Positions 1 through 11,215 of a stretch of 64,000 bases of DNA are shown in pieces (the stretch's first letter is position 1; every line of letters begins with the position of its first letter). Origin of the DNA: Anas platyrhynchos (lineage: Eukaryota; Chordata; Aves; Anseriformes; Anatidae); assembly GCF_047663525.1 (NCBI RefSeq), contig NC_092587.1, positions 33,905,001 through 33,969,000 of the forward strand, in the 5' to 3' direction. The notes below the pieces were generated by a model. That model was given only the letters and a program-made list of their open reading frames with translations. It ran no database searches and was not told the origin of the DNA. A program made the position numbers and the translations under genes.

Positions 1-380
1 TACCCATGTAACATGACCATCACAACAACGTTCACATTCTTTCTGGGAATTAACCACCCTTTTTCTTGTTTAGCATTAGTATACATAAGGGTACCATTAA
101 GCTTCTTGTAACATTATGTAATGTCTTTAAATGCATTTCAAGAGCTTGCAAATTTAGCTTGTTGTTGTTTTGTTGTTTGCTTTTTTTAGACTTTTAAAAA
201 CTAATCAATTAACTGTGAAATAGAAACTGTCACGTCATAAACTTCAATGAAGCTTTTCCAGCATTTTATAATGCTGGATGATGTATCAGAGATGCCATCA
301 AAATTTATTATTATTATTATTGTTATTATTATAGTTATTATTTACCACTAAAGATAGAGGAACATAAGCAGTTTACTTAC
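1..380. other. Intronic-type flank with (TTA)n tract
   Basis: AT-rich sequence with no supported gene. Positions 304-343 are an imperfect TTA trinucleotide tract. If the adjacent minus-strand exon (381-556) is real, this is the start of its downstream intron, beginning with GTAAGT read leftward from position 380. Confidence 0.5.
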
Positions 381-556
381 TACAATTGGAAGTACTGGGC
401 CCGAAACATCAAAAATTTGGTCTCCTCCTGCAATTCCAATGAATCCCCAAATTTCAGGCCTGTAGTCTTGTTTCCTAGCTTGCTCCCTTGCCTTGGGTAA
501 AGCTGTTAATCCTAGCTGTTGGTTCATTAACAACTTATAGCCATACCTTGAGTTTC
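381..556 (-). CDS. Candidate internal coding exon, gene not identified
   Basis: This is the most convincing coding segment in the window. Read on the minus strand, a pyrimidine-rich tract (T run at about 576-589, then AATTCCCTCAG) ends in an acceptor just before position 556. The donor (GTA|GTAAGTAA) follows position 381. The 176-bp segment enters in phase 1 and leaves in phase 0, giving 58 codons without a stop. The other two frames are closed within the first ten codons. The peptide has a charged, helix-like first half (KAREQARKQDYRPE) and a hydrophobic, glycine-rich second half (EIWGFIGIAGGDQIF, then GPVLPIV). I do not recognise the protein family, so no function is given. The splice sites and frame are seen directly; membership of a gene running leftward from the CpG island near 36 kb is inference. 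An old pseudo-exon is possible but less likely, given both intact splice sites. Confidence 0.6.
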
Positions 557-1923
557 CTGAGGGAATTCTTCAATTAAAAAAAAAAAAAATCTTAGGTAGA
601 AGGTTAGACAAAACCATTCCTTTATCTACTATGTTATGCCGATAACCTCCATAGCCTACTAAGGGATCATTGCATAACTTAAATGTTTCCCTATAGTCCC
701 ATTCCTCTAGATACCATCATAAACATGCCTGTTTTTCTGCGCATACTGTATCTAATGAAGTCCCTGTAGTCCTCAGTACTGTGAACAGGAGACCAACATT
801 TCACCTCCCAAACTGCCTTCAAATTCTCAGCTGAAACACAGTGTGTGGCTGACTCTGTTTACCCAGTCTGGAAACTAAATAAGATATATCAAAATATGTT
901 ACATTATGGTATCTACATGGAAAGGTTCTGTGGAGACTTCCTGAGCTCTAAAATCTTTCTTATTCTTTAACAGAATACTGCAATAATCCAACTGGGAAAT
1001 TCAGTGCTGGATAAATATATTATACACTTTCGCCCGAGGATTCATTCTATATCAAACCCTTTATTTCATTCTTAATTTTAAATTATTTGTATAAAAATTG
1101 CATAGAATAAAACATTGCATACAAAGCTTTGCTACTTGAAAGATGTCCCGGTCTTCAGTTGTGAGAGAGATTAATAAATAAATAACAGAAAATAAGTTCA
1201 ACAACAAAATTCCTGATGGGTTTGTCTTACACATCTTTTATGTACCCCAGTGATATCACCCACAGCTGAGTCTGCTTTTATTGCAAAGAGGATTTCAGGG
1301 GAGCCTGATACATGCTGGCTGTGACTGCTGTCTAGGTTCATTTCCTAGTGGTCCGTTAGGAAACTCACAATGGAAACACACACTGATTTTTCTTTATCAT
1401 CTGCTGCCTGTGTAGAAATCCTGATTAGCATTAGAGTTTCCCTTTCTGTTGCTAAGCTCTTTCTGTGAGAAAACCAAAATAAAACAGAACAACAACAACA
1501 ACAAAAAAAGGCTCTCACTTCATACTCTAAAACATACCTTTCTGGAGCCACTTTTTTCTCTACATTTATTCTGCACAGTATATGGAATACTGTCAAGGAA
1601 TACAGCTGATAATTAACTGACACTATTACAAACCTTTTCCATTTGTTAGGGAAAGAGGATGCTACAAATATATGAGAAAATCCAGCCTTTGGACTTATAT
1701 TTCTTAAAACTTCCCAGCTCTCACAGTGCTTTGCTGTGTTCCCACTTAATGTCAGGAAATTCCATTTCAATTAAGAGTTTGGCATTAATGACATCTTGCA
1801 GCATTATTTCCTAGAGAGTGACCGTGTATATCTAAGATGTCCTGACCATTGACTACAAACAGCAAAGCAAAGTCTCACAACCTCCTGCTTTCCTTTCGTA
1901 TTCCATTTGTTTTCACTCTGAAT
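557..1923. other. No gene seen; AT-rich noncoding
   Basis: Unique-looking AT-rich DNA. A 141-codon open frame on the minus strand (1345-1770) resembles no family I know, has no convincing splice sites and includes a codon run from an ACA/ACAACA-type simple tract near 1488-1508. I treat it as chance. Confidence 0.5.
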
Positions 1924-2000
1924 CTCATAGAATCATTTATGTTGGAAAAGACCTTCAAGATCAAGTCCAACCATCAGCTTGACTTACTGAGTCCCATCAC
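1924..2000 (-). mobile_element. CR1 LINE, short 3'-end relic
   Basis: The sequence begins with TCATAGAATCAT and continues into the GTTGGAAAAGACCTTCAAGATCAAGTCCAACC block, the reverse complement of the conserved CR1 3' untranslated end. Only the last 60-80 bases of the element are recognisable, as expected for a severely 5'-truncated insertion. It has no coding capacity. Confidence 0.8.
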
Positions 2001-3896
2001 TTCTTTTGCTCCTTAGCAAACTTTTCCCTTTACTCACTGAAATTCAAATTACATTCCAAGAATAAAAATCCCAACCTTTATTGCCAAACAACTGCTGTCC
2101 TTGACTTAACAGTCCAAAGAAGTTTCTAAAACCAAGCTCCAAGCAAACTGGTAAAATGATCTTCTATCAGGAATGCCAGAAACCTTACTGATGGACAAAA
2201 CTCCTTTTGCCCATGTCACCTTAGCAGTTATTATGGCTACAAGGGGAAATACAGATTTTCTTTTATCACTCAAGAAAATTTTATTAAAAGGGATTATTGC
2301 CCCTTGCATGCTTTTAGCATTAATGTAATGAAGTAATTTCAGTGACATAGTCATAGTGTGATTGCTCTATAAAAATAAATAAATCAATAAAATAAATAGC
2401 TGTAAAGTTTGTTAAGACAGTTAAAATGCTAAAACAAGTCCTAAGCTTTGTGATTTTCTTCTACATAATGTACCCTCCATTAATGTAAATTACTGCTGGA
2501 TCCAAAAGAACAAGAGAACAGCCTTAGCCATCTGCAGTCACGCACAATAATGTCAGATAGGTAACTATAACAGATGTTATTGATATAACTTGTTATAATT
2601 ACTGATATAATTATACAAATGTTCCCTTTTTTTTTCAGACATGTTTTGGAAAGCCTTTCATCTAGGGTTCCTCAGAATATATTTGATTTGGAGGACGGGC
2701 TATCTCACTAGAAACAGACAATGATAAATTCTTTCGAGGGTGCTGAGGACCAGAACTGGACCAAAAAAAAAGAAAAAAGTTAAAATATGGCTCTAGGGGA
2801 AATTTCTTGCCTTTAGGAGCATTTAGACAGGGATCAATTCCTGAAAGGCATGGAGAAAAGTAGGGTGGAAAAGCAAGACTGGTAAAATAGTTCAAGAAAT
2901 GGAATAGAGGTTAAGGCTATTGTGTTATTGACCTCACTACAGAAAAGAAGGCTTTGAAAAAGTTCAACTGATTCATATAACTTGAGTAATCCTAAATAAC
3001 TGTTGAAGAAATCCTGGAAGTCCAGCTCTTTTGATATTCCTCCATAACTTGCATTTGCTATTATTCTTCATTCACCAGGCACATTTGTTCAGCTCTATAG
3101 TGCAATGTCTACTTCAATATTAGATGAATTTGAAACTAGAGCAGTTTCTACTTAGAGCAACCTAAGTAGAAACACAAGACAGAACAATCTTGTATTCTTT
3201 TCAGAAAGTCCACTAAATAATGACAAAATTATTTTTTTTAATAATAATGTTTTTTTAATAAAAACGTGGTGGGATGACATTTCCTGTTTATCACTGAAGC
3301 TCCAATTTCACTATGAGAACAGCAATGATAAATACTCTGTATACTGTACATGTAGCAGTTTCACTAGTCACAGGCTCATCTAGAAGCAATGGCCCAAGAT
3401 ATATTTTTAATCTGTTATTTGGGACATATTTGCATATGAAGTGTCAAGAAATTTAGAGTGATTCTTCGTGGAATATTACTTTTTCTTGGTAAAAAGGACT
3501 GTTTTTTCTCTGGATTGGCAAAGTTTCATACGAACTATTTCTAATCAGGCACGGGGCTTGAAATTTTTGCCTGGGAACAAACAAGATAATACTGAAGAGT
3601 TATTGTACATTAAGTTAGCAGCTAACTGCATCTGTGCTGGGATATTACAGTAATAGCAAGTAATCCAGAATATTAAAAGTTATTTATTCTTCAAATAAAG
3701 ATGGAAAGTACCCACAATTAGCCTTCATTTCCTGTAGAACTTAATCTCTTTCCAAGGAGACATGAAATAATTAGGAATCAGAACAAAAAGTGACTGATTT
3801 CCGATCCATCTCCAATCTGGCATGTACTTTTATTTGCAGATATTCAAACTTCAAAGATGCTTTCTATTGCCAAAATAGCATGTCTTTTATGAGTGA

Positions 3897-3953
3897 TTTT
3901 TTTTTTTTTTTGTTTTGTTTTTTTTTTTTTTGTTTTGTTTTTTTTTTTTTTTT
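3897..3953. repeat. T-rich low-complexity tract
   Basis: Runs of T broken by two TGTTTTG interruptions about 20 bases apart, suggesting that part of the tract was tandemly duplicated by slippage. Confidence 0.9.
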
Positions 3954-6139
3954 CCTAAAATCTCTATATTGGAATATGTTTAGTTAAAATCTTTTTTTTT
4001 TTTTTTCCCCTACTTGTTCATACTTGGTATAGTTTCACTTTTCTAAAACGAATATCATGCTCTACGGACTTGTTCCTTTGATTTTGTAGGTTGTATACAT
4101 GATGTGGCTCCTTCTTGGTCACATTTTTAGGTTACCTTCCATATTAGTTAGGTCACAGGTGGGAAGGGTTTGATGCATTCCTGGGTTTTTGGAGACAAAC
4201 ACACTGTGTCTGACTAGGTGTTCCTAGATTACACTCTTTAGGCCTGGTCATAGATAACCATTAACTGCTTTCTCGGATTGAAATGTGACTTCATTTTATG
4301 TATGAGAACAGATTAGAAAACTGCAAGCATAAGATTAATTTCAAAAAATATGTCCTCTAACTACCCCAAAATATTTTAATAGAAAACTGATTGATGTTTT
4401 TGCTGTAAAATATTTATTTAACTGTGTAAGCACATAAATGTTTATTCTGTCAGATACTATATTTTTCTATGGAAAAAACAAAAATCAAACAAACAAACAA
4501 ACAAAACTTTCTAGATTTTGTACCTAAAATACATATTTGTCCATAACAACATATATTTGTATAAAAGTTTATTTGAAATTTTGCAATTACATGAGAATAC
4601 TGCATTCATCATCTAGAATCAGAAAACAGAAGAATGCTGGCATAATGGTAGAATGAATCTTCTGTGAGGCATAGTTTATCCTCTGAGTTTATACTGGTTG
4701 ACTCTCTTCTAATTTTAGAGAAATTCTGTTCATCTGTAGTAGCTATTCTTTAAATAACATTGAATCATCTAACCATTGCTGCTCTATTTTGTTATTCATT
4801 CAAACATGTGCTCCTTAGAGACTCACACATGGTAAAAACATAAGGATGTCCTTTCTCTTTAACTTCTGTAGCTCTCATTTGATTTGCTTTTTAAGCTCTG
4901 AACAGTTATTTCAGGATACCTGCTCACATACTGCATTCATTTCTTTCACAGCATTTTCACAGACAAGTGAGAATCTGAAAAATTAAAAAAATATTTAAAA
5001 ACACACTGAAAGGGGGACTTTGTCACTTGTCTCTAACATCATATTTGAAATATTAATGTTTTCACTGTCATGAAATTTTATGATAATCATTGTAGTTTGT
5101 ATATTGAGTCTCTTTTAATACAAGAATTCTTTCCTTTGTTTGCAGTAGTTATATGATTTCATAATTCATATTGGCAGATTCAAAACTGTATAAAATATAT
5201 ATGAACATGTGTATATCTATATATATATGAATGTGTAGGAATATCTAACAGAAAAAAAAACAAAACTAACAGCAACATTGTAACATAAAAACTAGGTAAT
5301 ACTTGCAAATCACATTCTGGTTGACTGCTTCTAGTAAAAAAAAAAAAAAGAAAAAGAAAAAAAAAAGAAAAAAAAAGCACATTACTTGGAATAGAAATAG
5401 GTCTCTTAATAATATGAACTATTTATTCATAGAAATGTAGTAATAGCCATAACAGTCATACCATCATGCTAAGAGCAAATTATATTTAGAAGCAAGGCTG
5501 ACTTTATTTGCCAATGACTTATTTTTCATTTTCAATGTTGCTAATAATAGTTCTTCAGGAAAAATGAACAAACAAACAAAAAAACCCTTGAATTGATATT
5601 GTAGATTACCAAAAGATAAGAGAACTTATGGTTGTTATTTGTTTTTGAGACTACCTGTGTGTCCAATTTAAGCTCTATATTAACAGAAGCAAAGGTTTTT
5701 GAAGCAGGCAGTCATCTTTTGGAATAGAAACATAAAATGATGACAAGCAGATATCTGGACTACACATCCCACAGAATAAACAGCTGGTTCCCTTGAGATT
5801 TGAGCTGTAAACTCTATTCTGAAGAGGGGAATTGCAAATTATTCTTCCTTTTTCTTTTCTTTGGAATGGAAGAGGATGTTTATAAGCCAGTTTTTATTCA
5901 CAGCCATGCTCATGAAGGAAATGTATTTATTTAATTACATTGTAGAGATAGAGAAACCTGTCAGGGATGGATGGAAATTATTAGAACTCAATGTATAAGG
6001 CTAATTGTCTACGTAAGATAGGACTTGGAATAAGTCTTTTTACAGGGATATTAGGCCAGTTGGCATAGTGGGAAATCGAAAAATGGAGACCACGTGGGTA
6101 TCACTGGAATGCTTGAAAAAAAGTGGAAATGTCAGGTGT

Positions 6140-6189
6140 TCAGAGAAAATTCAGAATTTTCTCTGAATGTACAAAAAATGTACAAAAAA
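6140..6189. repeat. 13-bp perfect inverted repeat plus 11-bp tandem
   Basis: The left arm TCAGAGAAAATTC (6140-6152) and right arm GAATTTTCTCTGA (6154-6166) are exact reverse complements separated by one base. Two direct copies of TGTACAAAAAA follow immediately (6168-6178, 6179-6189). Function unknown. Confidence 0.85.
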
Positions 6190-6269
6190 TATTTATAAAA
6201 TTAAACTGTAAAGATTCTGGACATGGTTTACATATCCTGAACATACAGGATAAGAAAACACAGAATAAG

Positions 6270-6706
6270 ATCACAGAGTCATAGAATAATTAAGGTTGGA
6301 AAAGATCCCCAAGATCATCTAGTTCAACCATCTCCCTACCACCAATATCACCCACTAAACAATGTCCCTAAATACCACATCCAGCCTTTCCTTAAACACT
6401 CCCAGGGACGGTGATGCCACCACCTCCCTGGGCAACCCATTCTAATGTCTGACTACTCTTTCTGATAAGAAATGTCTCCTAATTTCCAACCTGAACCTCC
6501 CCTGGTGCAGCTTGAGACCACTCCCTCTAGTTCTACCACTAGTTATCTGTGAGAATAAGCTGACCCCCAGCTCCCCACACCTTCCTTTCAGGTAGCTGTA
6601 GAGAGCAATAAGGTCTCCCTTGAGCCTCCTCTTCTCCAGACTAAACAGTTCCCTCAGCCACTCCTCACAGGATTTGTATACCAGGCCCTTCACCAGCTTT
6701 GTAGCC
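6270..6706 (-). mobile_element. CR1 LINE (outer element, 3' part), interrupted
   Basis: Minus-strand CR1 whose 3' end lies at the left (CACAGAGTCATAGAATAATTAAGGTTGGAAAAGATC). Moving right it passes through the 3' untranslated region into the C-terminal end of the reverse-transcriptase ORF (reverse-strand residues such as [20 protein letters not shown]). It stops at about 6706 where a second CR1 was inserted, and resumes at 7509. The ORF is degenerate, with frameshifts and stops, so the copy is inactive. Confidence 0.9.
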
Positions 6707-6731
6707 TTCACCAACCAGACCCTTCACCAAC

Positions 6732-7508
6732 GGCATGAAGTTTAACAAAAGCAAGTGCCGGGTCCTGCACCTGGGATGGGGCAACCCTGGCTTTATGTAC
6801 AGACTGGGCGATGAGATGCTGGAGAGCAGCCCCGCAGAGAGGGATCTGGGGGTTGTGGTTGACAGCAAGTTGAATATGAGCCAGCAGTGTGTCCTGGCAG
6901 GCAGGAGGGCCAACTGTATCCTTTATCAAGTATGGCATTGCTAGTCGGTCAAGGGAAGTGATCTGCTCTACTCTGCACTAGTGTGGCCTCACCTCGAGTA
7001 CTGTGTGCAGTTCTGGGCACCACAGTACAAAAAAGGACATTAAACTGTTGGAGGGTGTCCAGAGGAGGGTGATGAAGATAGTGAAGGGCCTAGGGGGGGA
7101 AGATACATGAGGAGAGGCTGAGGTCACTGGGCCTGTTCAGCCTGGAGAAGAGGAGGCTGAGGGGGGACCACAACACAGTCTACACCTTCCTTGCAAGGGG
7201 GAGTGGAGAGGCAGGTGATCTGTTCTCTGTGAACACCAGTGATAGGACCCACAGGAACAGTGTTAAGCTGAGGCAGGGGAAGTTTAGGCTTGACATCAGG
7301 AAGAGGTTCTTCACCGAGAGGGTGGTTGCACACTGGAACAGGTTCCCCAATGAAGTAGTCACTACACAAAGCCTGTCTGAATTTAAAAAATGGACTGTGC
7401 ACTTAGTCACATGGTCTAAACTTCTGGGTAGACCTGTGCGGTGCCAGGAGTTGGACTTGATGGTCCTTATGGGTCCCTTCCAACTCGGGATATTCTATGA
7501 TTCTATGA
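6732..7508 (+). mobile_element. CR1 LINE (inner element) nested in another CR1
   Basis: Plus-strand CR1 fragment. It starts at [18 protein letters not shown] coding sequence, continues through the reverse-transcriptase C-terminus ([16 protein letters not shown]; later [14 protein letters not shown]) and ends with the diagnostic TTCTATGATTCTATGATT octamers at 7490-7510. It is flanked on both sides by pieces of one opposite-strand CR1. An 18-base segment of the host element is present on both sides (6689-6706 and 7509-7526, two mismatches). It is frameshifted and inactive. The 25 bases at 6707-6731 resemble filler copied from nearby CR1 sequence. Confidence 0.88.
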
Positions 7509-7664
7509 TTCACCAGCTTCATAGCCCTTCTCAGGACACACTCCAGGGCCTCTATGTCCTTCTTGTAGTGAGGGGTCCAAAACTGAACACAGTACTTGAG
7601 GTGTGGCCTCACCAGAGCAGAGTACAGGGAGATGATCACCTCCACGGTCCTGCTGGGAAGGATA
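7509..7664 (-). mobile_element. CR1 LINE (outer element, 5'-ward part)
   Basis: This continues the minus-strand CR1 of 6270-6706 after the nested insertion. It covers the part of the reverse-transcriptase ORF encoding the [25 protein letters not shown] region on the reverse strand (ORF 7403-7726). The element fades into unique sequence near 7664, presumably its 5' truncation point. Confidence 0.85.
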
Positions 7665-8874
7665 TATGACCCTTCATGTTTGTTCAAGAAGGTTCTCTTG
7701 TTTAATTTTGGTTGACCAAATCTCATGAAATCTTATAAAACTTTGTTAATTAATAAGTTATGTGCCATCTCTCAGTTCATTTGGACTTAACATGTCTAAC
7801 CTACTACCTCCTCCTTTTCAACCATTTCCCACATTTTTCAGTGTCTGTGGATTTCCCTTAATAACATTCTCTACTTTGCAATACTTCCAACCATGTTGTG
7901 GCCTCTTGAGTATCAAACTTAGGGAGATCCTAGACAATCAGCCTGAAATGGATAGTATAGCTTAAAGAATGAGTCCATTAATGTCAAATTTGGACAGTTT
8001 CCTAAATGTCCTTTGTACATGCCAAGTAATTGTCTTAAATATTCATTTCTTAATATAGTTGTTTCTCTTTATATAAATAATTATGCTTAGTTGAGATGGA
8101 AGACAGAAATTATTCTGATTTCAGAATTCACTCCTGTGAAGACCTTTGTAGCCATAGGTTGAAATATCATCTTCAGATATATTTGTATATGGAAAACAAA
8201 CAAACAAACAACAATAACAACAAAAACCAGCAGGAGACATGGAGAAAGAACTTTTTTGATTGCACAACTGTCTTATGCTTTGGGTATTAACTTGAGAGAA
8301 CAGTCAGTAAGGTTCAAGTAATATCAGTTAATGGAGGATGGACAGGTCTCACTTAGGAAAGGAAAAACATTCTTATGAGGAAAAAATTGTGGATAATGAC
8401 TTGGAATAAAATAGTTTTTATATTCACTTCTTAGGAATAAAAAGGATAATGTTAATTAATTCTACTGAATAGTTTCCTTTGTCTTTCTGAACTCACTCCC
8501 GATTTATTTATTTTCCTCCTGTAACATTGCACTATGCTTTCACTAGATCTGATCAAACTCCTGTATTTTTAAGTTGGACTCCTAAATTTAGTCCTACTGA
8601 ATGTAAAAGGGTTGAGTTCAAGATCTTGCCATGTTGTGCAAAAAATATACAATAAAAGGCATATTTGTACACTTCATTTCACATCAGTGTCACAAATTCG
8701 GTTTAAGATATGTGGTATTTAATGTGAAGCTAAGAAAGGCAAGAAGCAAAATCATGTGATTAAGGGAATATGGAAAAATACATTGCTATCCCAATGTTAC
8801 AAAGCAATACATATGGCTGACAAACACTTGACATCACAGTGCCTCACAGTTTTTCTTTATTCTTTAGGAATATT
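7665..8874. other. No gene seen; AT-rich noncoding
   Basis: Unique AT-rich DNA with a (CAAA)/(CAA) tract at 8192-8227. The short open frames show no recognisable family. Confidence 0.5.
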
Positions 8875-9565
8875 CAACAGAATCATCTAGGTTGGAAGAG
8901 ACCTCCAAGATCACCTGGTCTGACCTCTGACCTAACACTAACAAGTCCTCCACTAAATCATATCACTAAGTTCAACATCTAAACGTCTTTTAAAGACCTC
9001 TGGGGATAGTGACTCAACCACTTTCCTGGGCAGCCTATATCAATGCCTATCATCCCTTTCAGTAAAGAAGTTCTTCCTAATATCCAACCTAAACCTCCCC
9101 TGGCACAGCTTTAGCCCATTTCCCCTCGTCCTGTCACCAGGTACGTGGGAGAATAGACCAACCCCCACCTCACTCCAGCCTCCTTTAAGAAGGTACCTGT
9201 AGAGTGCGATAAGGTCGCCCCAAGCCTTCTCTTTTCCAGGCTGAACAATCCCAGCTCCCTCAGTTGCTCCTTGTAAGACATGTTCTCCAGACCCCTCACC
9301 AGCTTTGTTGCCCTTTTCTGGACTTGCTCGAGCACCTCGATGTCCTTCTTGTAGCAAGGGGCCCAAAACTAAACACAGTACTAGAGGTGCGGCCTCACCA
9401 AAGCCAAGTACAGGGGGACAATCACTTCCCTAGCCCTGCTGGCCACGCTGTTTCTTATGCAAGCCAGGATGCTGTTGGCCTTCTTGGCCACCTGAGAACA
9501 CTGCTGGCTCACCTTCAGCCAACCATCAACCAATACTCCCAGGTCCTTCTATGCCAGGCATCTTT
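8875..9565 (-). mobile_element. CR1 LINE, 5'-truncated
   Basis: Minus-strand CR1. Its 3' end at the left reads CAACAGAATCATCTAGGTTGG, followed by the 3' untranslated region and then reverse-transcriptase C-terminal coding sequence on the reverse strand ([34 protein letters not shown]). Alignment to CR1 becomes uncertain beyond about 9565. Frameshifts split the frame, so the copy is inactive. Its first ~210 bases closely match the truncated copy at 25643-25852. Confidence 0.9.
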
Positions 9566-9691
9566 CTAACCACTTATCCGTCTTCAAACTTCCTGATCTA
9601 GAGGAACACTTTGGCTGCAGCCTAAAAGCCATGTGTACAGAAGCTCCCTCAAGCCAGCCAATCTTCTTCTCATGACCTGCCAGAAAACACC

Positions 9692-10254
9692 TGTCCTGGT
9701 TTCAGCTGGGATAGAGTTAATTTTCCTCCTAGGAGATGGTAGGGTGTTATGTTGTGGATTAGGATGAAAAGAGTGTTGATACCATGCTGATGTTCCAATT
9801 GTTGCAGAGCAGTGCTTACACTAAGCCAAGGACGTTTCAGCTTCTCACTCTGTCCTGCCAGCAGGCAGGCTAGGGGTGCAGCAGGAGCTGGGAGGGGACA
9901 GAACCGGGACAGCTGAGCCAAACTACCAAAAGGGTATTCCATACCCTCTGATGTCATGCTAAACAATACATAGGGGTGGATAGCCAGGATGGGGGGGCTG
10001 TCTGCTCGGGGATAGGCTGGGCATTGGTCAGCGGGTGGTGAGCAATTGCATTGTGCATCACTTATTCCGTACATGTTAGTAGTAGCAGTACTATTATTAT
10101 TATTATTACTTTGTTTTCCTGTCTTAATAAACTGTCTCTGTCTCGACCCACAGGCTTCATTTTCCTATTTCTCTCTTCCTTCTCAGAGAAGGAGGGGGGA
10201 GGGTGAGTGAGCAGCTGTGTGGTGCTTAGCTGCCGGCCGGGGGAAACCACAGCA
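9692..10254 (+). mobile_element. Solo LTR of an avian endogenous retrovirus
   Basis: The sequence begins TGTCCTGGTTTCAGCTGGG and ends GGGAAACCACAGCA, giving TG...CA termini about 563 bp apart. This start and end match a common avian LTR known from many bird genomes. Inside are an imperfect ATT tract (10092-10110) and an AATAAA signal (10126-10131), expected near the R/U5 boundary. The flanks carry a likely imperfect 5-bp target duplication (ACACC before, ACAGC after). No internal retroviral genes are attached, so the provirus was reduced to one LTR by recombination. A 134-codon reverse-strand open frame inside it is accidental. The plus orientation follows from the polyadenylation signal and termini. 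A 5-bp duplication would fit an ERVL-type element, but the class is not certain. Confidence 0.85.
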
Positions 10255-10890
10255 ACAGCAATGTAATCATGTAACCGAATTAAAGCAAAAACTTTCAGTC
10301 CGGTCCTTGACTTGAATAGGGAGTGAGGATCCAGATCCTGGCATTTCTATGTGATAGTTTATATGCAGCAAAAGTAAATATTGTAGTCAGAGGTCATGGT
10401 GCTAGATTTTGAAAAGTCCTGCATAAAGAAGAGATCTCAGGAAAGCTAATTTAAATAACAGTAATGTCAGGAAAAGTCATTCTGATTCCTATATTCTTTA
10501 TCTGTCGTGACTAGACAGATGAAAATCTACGACAGCAATTTTGCCTTTAAGGTCATTTTCTTTATTCTTTTATTTACGTTTATTTATCTTATTTTAACAG
10601 GCTCTGTACTAATTTTCCTCTCAGTATTTCCTGACAAAAATATGACCCTTACGCACCTTTTGTAGTTAATTCATTAGGTCAACTCTAACCACTAAGCCCC
10701 TTGTCAGGTTATTTCTCTTAGTGATAAGGACCTTAAAACATTAAAACACAGGTAGATGAGCCTATTCCACAAAGTCTCTTGGCTCCACCCTTGTGAAGTG
10801 AAATCTGCCAGGTGGGGATCATTTGACTTTTGCTATATAGGAAGCTTGAGGACGGATGGGAAGAATTGCCTCCCCAGGGGAGTTAGAGGC
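10255..10890. other. No gene seen
   Basis: Unique-looking AT-rich sequence between the solo LTR and the duplicated 325-bp segment. The last ~140 bases are richer in GC and may belong to the same older element as that segment, but have no second copy in this window. Confidence 0.4.
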
Positions 10891-11215
10891 TTAGGTTACC
10901 TAGGGTGCTGTTCTACTGTTGTGGTGAAATGGACTCAGTGTTCCCCAGTAAGCTGCTTTTTCTTCATGTTTTCTACTGTCTCTGTGAAATAGTTTTAGAG
11001 ACTCTAGGTGCTAGTTACCTTGGTGGTGCCTTCTCAGTACAATAAAGCCCTGGTGGTACTACTTCACTGGGAAGTAGATTGGCAGTGACTCAAGTTCAGA
11101 GGCTGGCAGGTAAGTGTTCCCTGGGTTATACAGTTGTACTCATGTTGGGGAATTTGAGTACTTCCTTCACCTTGTCTGTTTTCAGTGAAGCTACTTACAT
11201 GGATTCTAAGCTTCC
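10891..11215 (+). repeat. Duplicated segment, copy A (325 bp)
   Basis: From TTAGGTTACCTAGGG to GATTCTAAGCTTCC this segment recurs at 25853-26176 in the same orientation with about ten substitutions and a 1-bp length difference by eye (about 97% identity). It contains AATAAA (11041-11046) and, further on, a strong donor-like CAGGTAAGTG (GT at 11110-11111) and an acceptor-like CTTGTCTGTTTTCAG (AG ending at 11185), enclosing a 76-bp intron-sized interval. I do not recognise it as a named repeat family, and no long conserved reading frame is shared by the copies. It may be an unclassified interspersed repeat or a locus-specific duplication. Orientation is assigned from the splice-like and AATAAA signals only. 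Confidence 0.85.

Larger units (their letters stand above)
2001..6269. other. No gene seen; AT-rich DNA with simple tracts
   Basis: Noncoding AT-rich DNA. Simple tracts: a T-rich tract at 3897-3953 containing two TGTTTTG interruptions about 20 bases apart, a (CAAA)n tract at 4486-4507, a short TA run near 5217-5228, and an A-rich tract at 5336-5377. The short open frames here (for example 2662-2895 minus, 3468-3653 plus) have no family signature. Confidence 0.5.

Noticed and set aside
1345..1770. 141-codon minus-strand open frame
   Set aside because: No recognisable family, includes residues encoded by a simple CAA-type tract, and has no good flanking splice sites.
9670..10074. 134-codon minus-strand open frame
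   Set aside because: It lies almost wholly inside the solo LTR, antisense to it, with no family resemblance.
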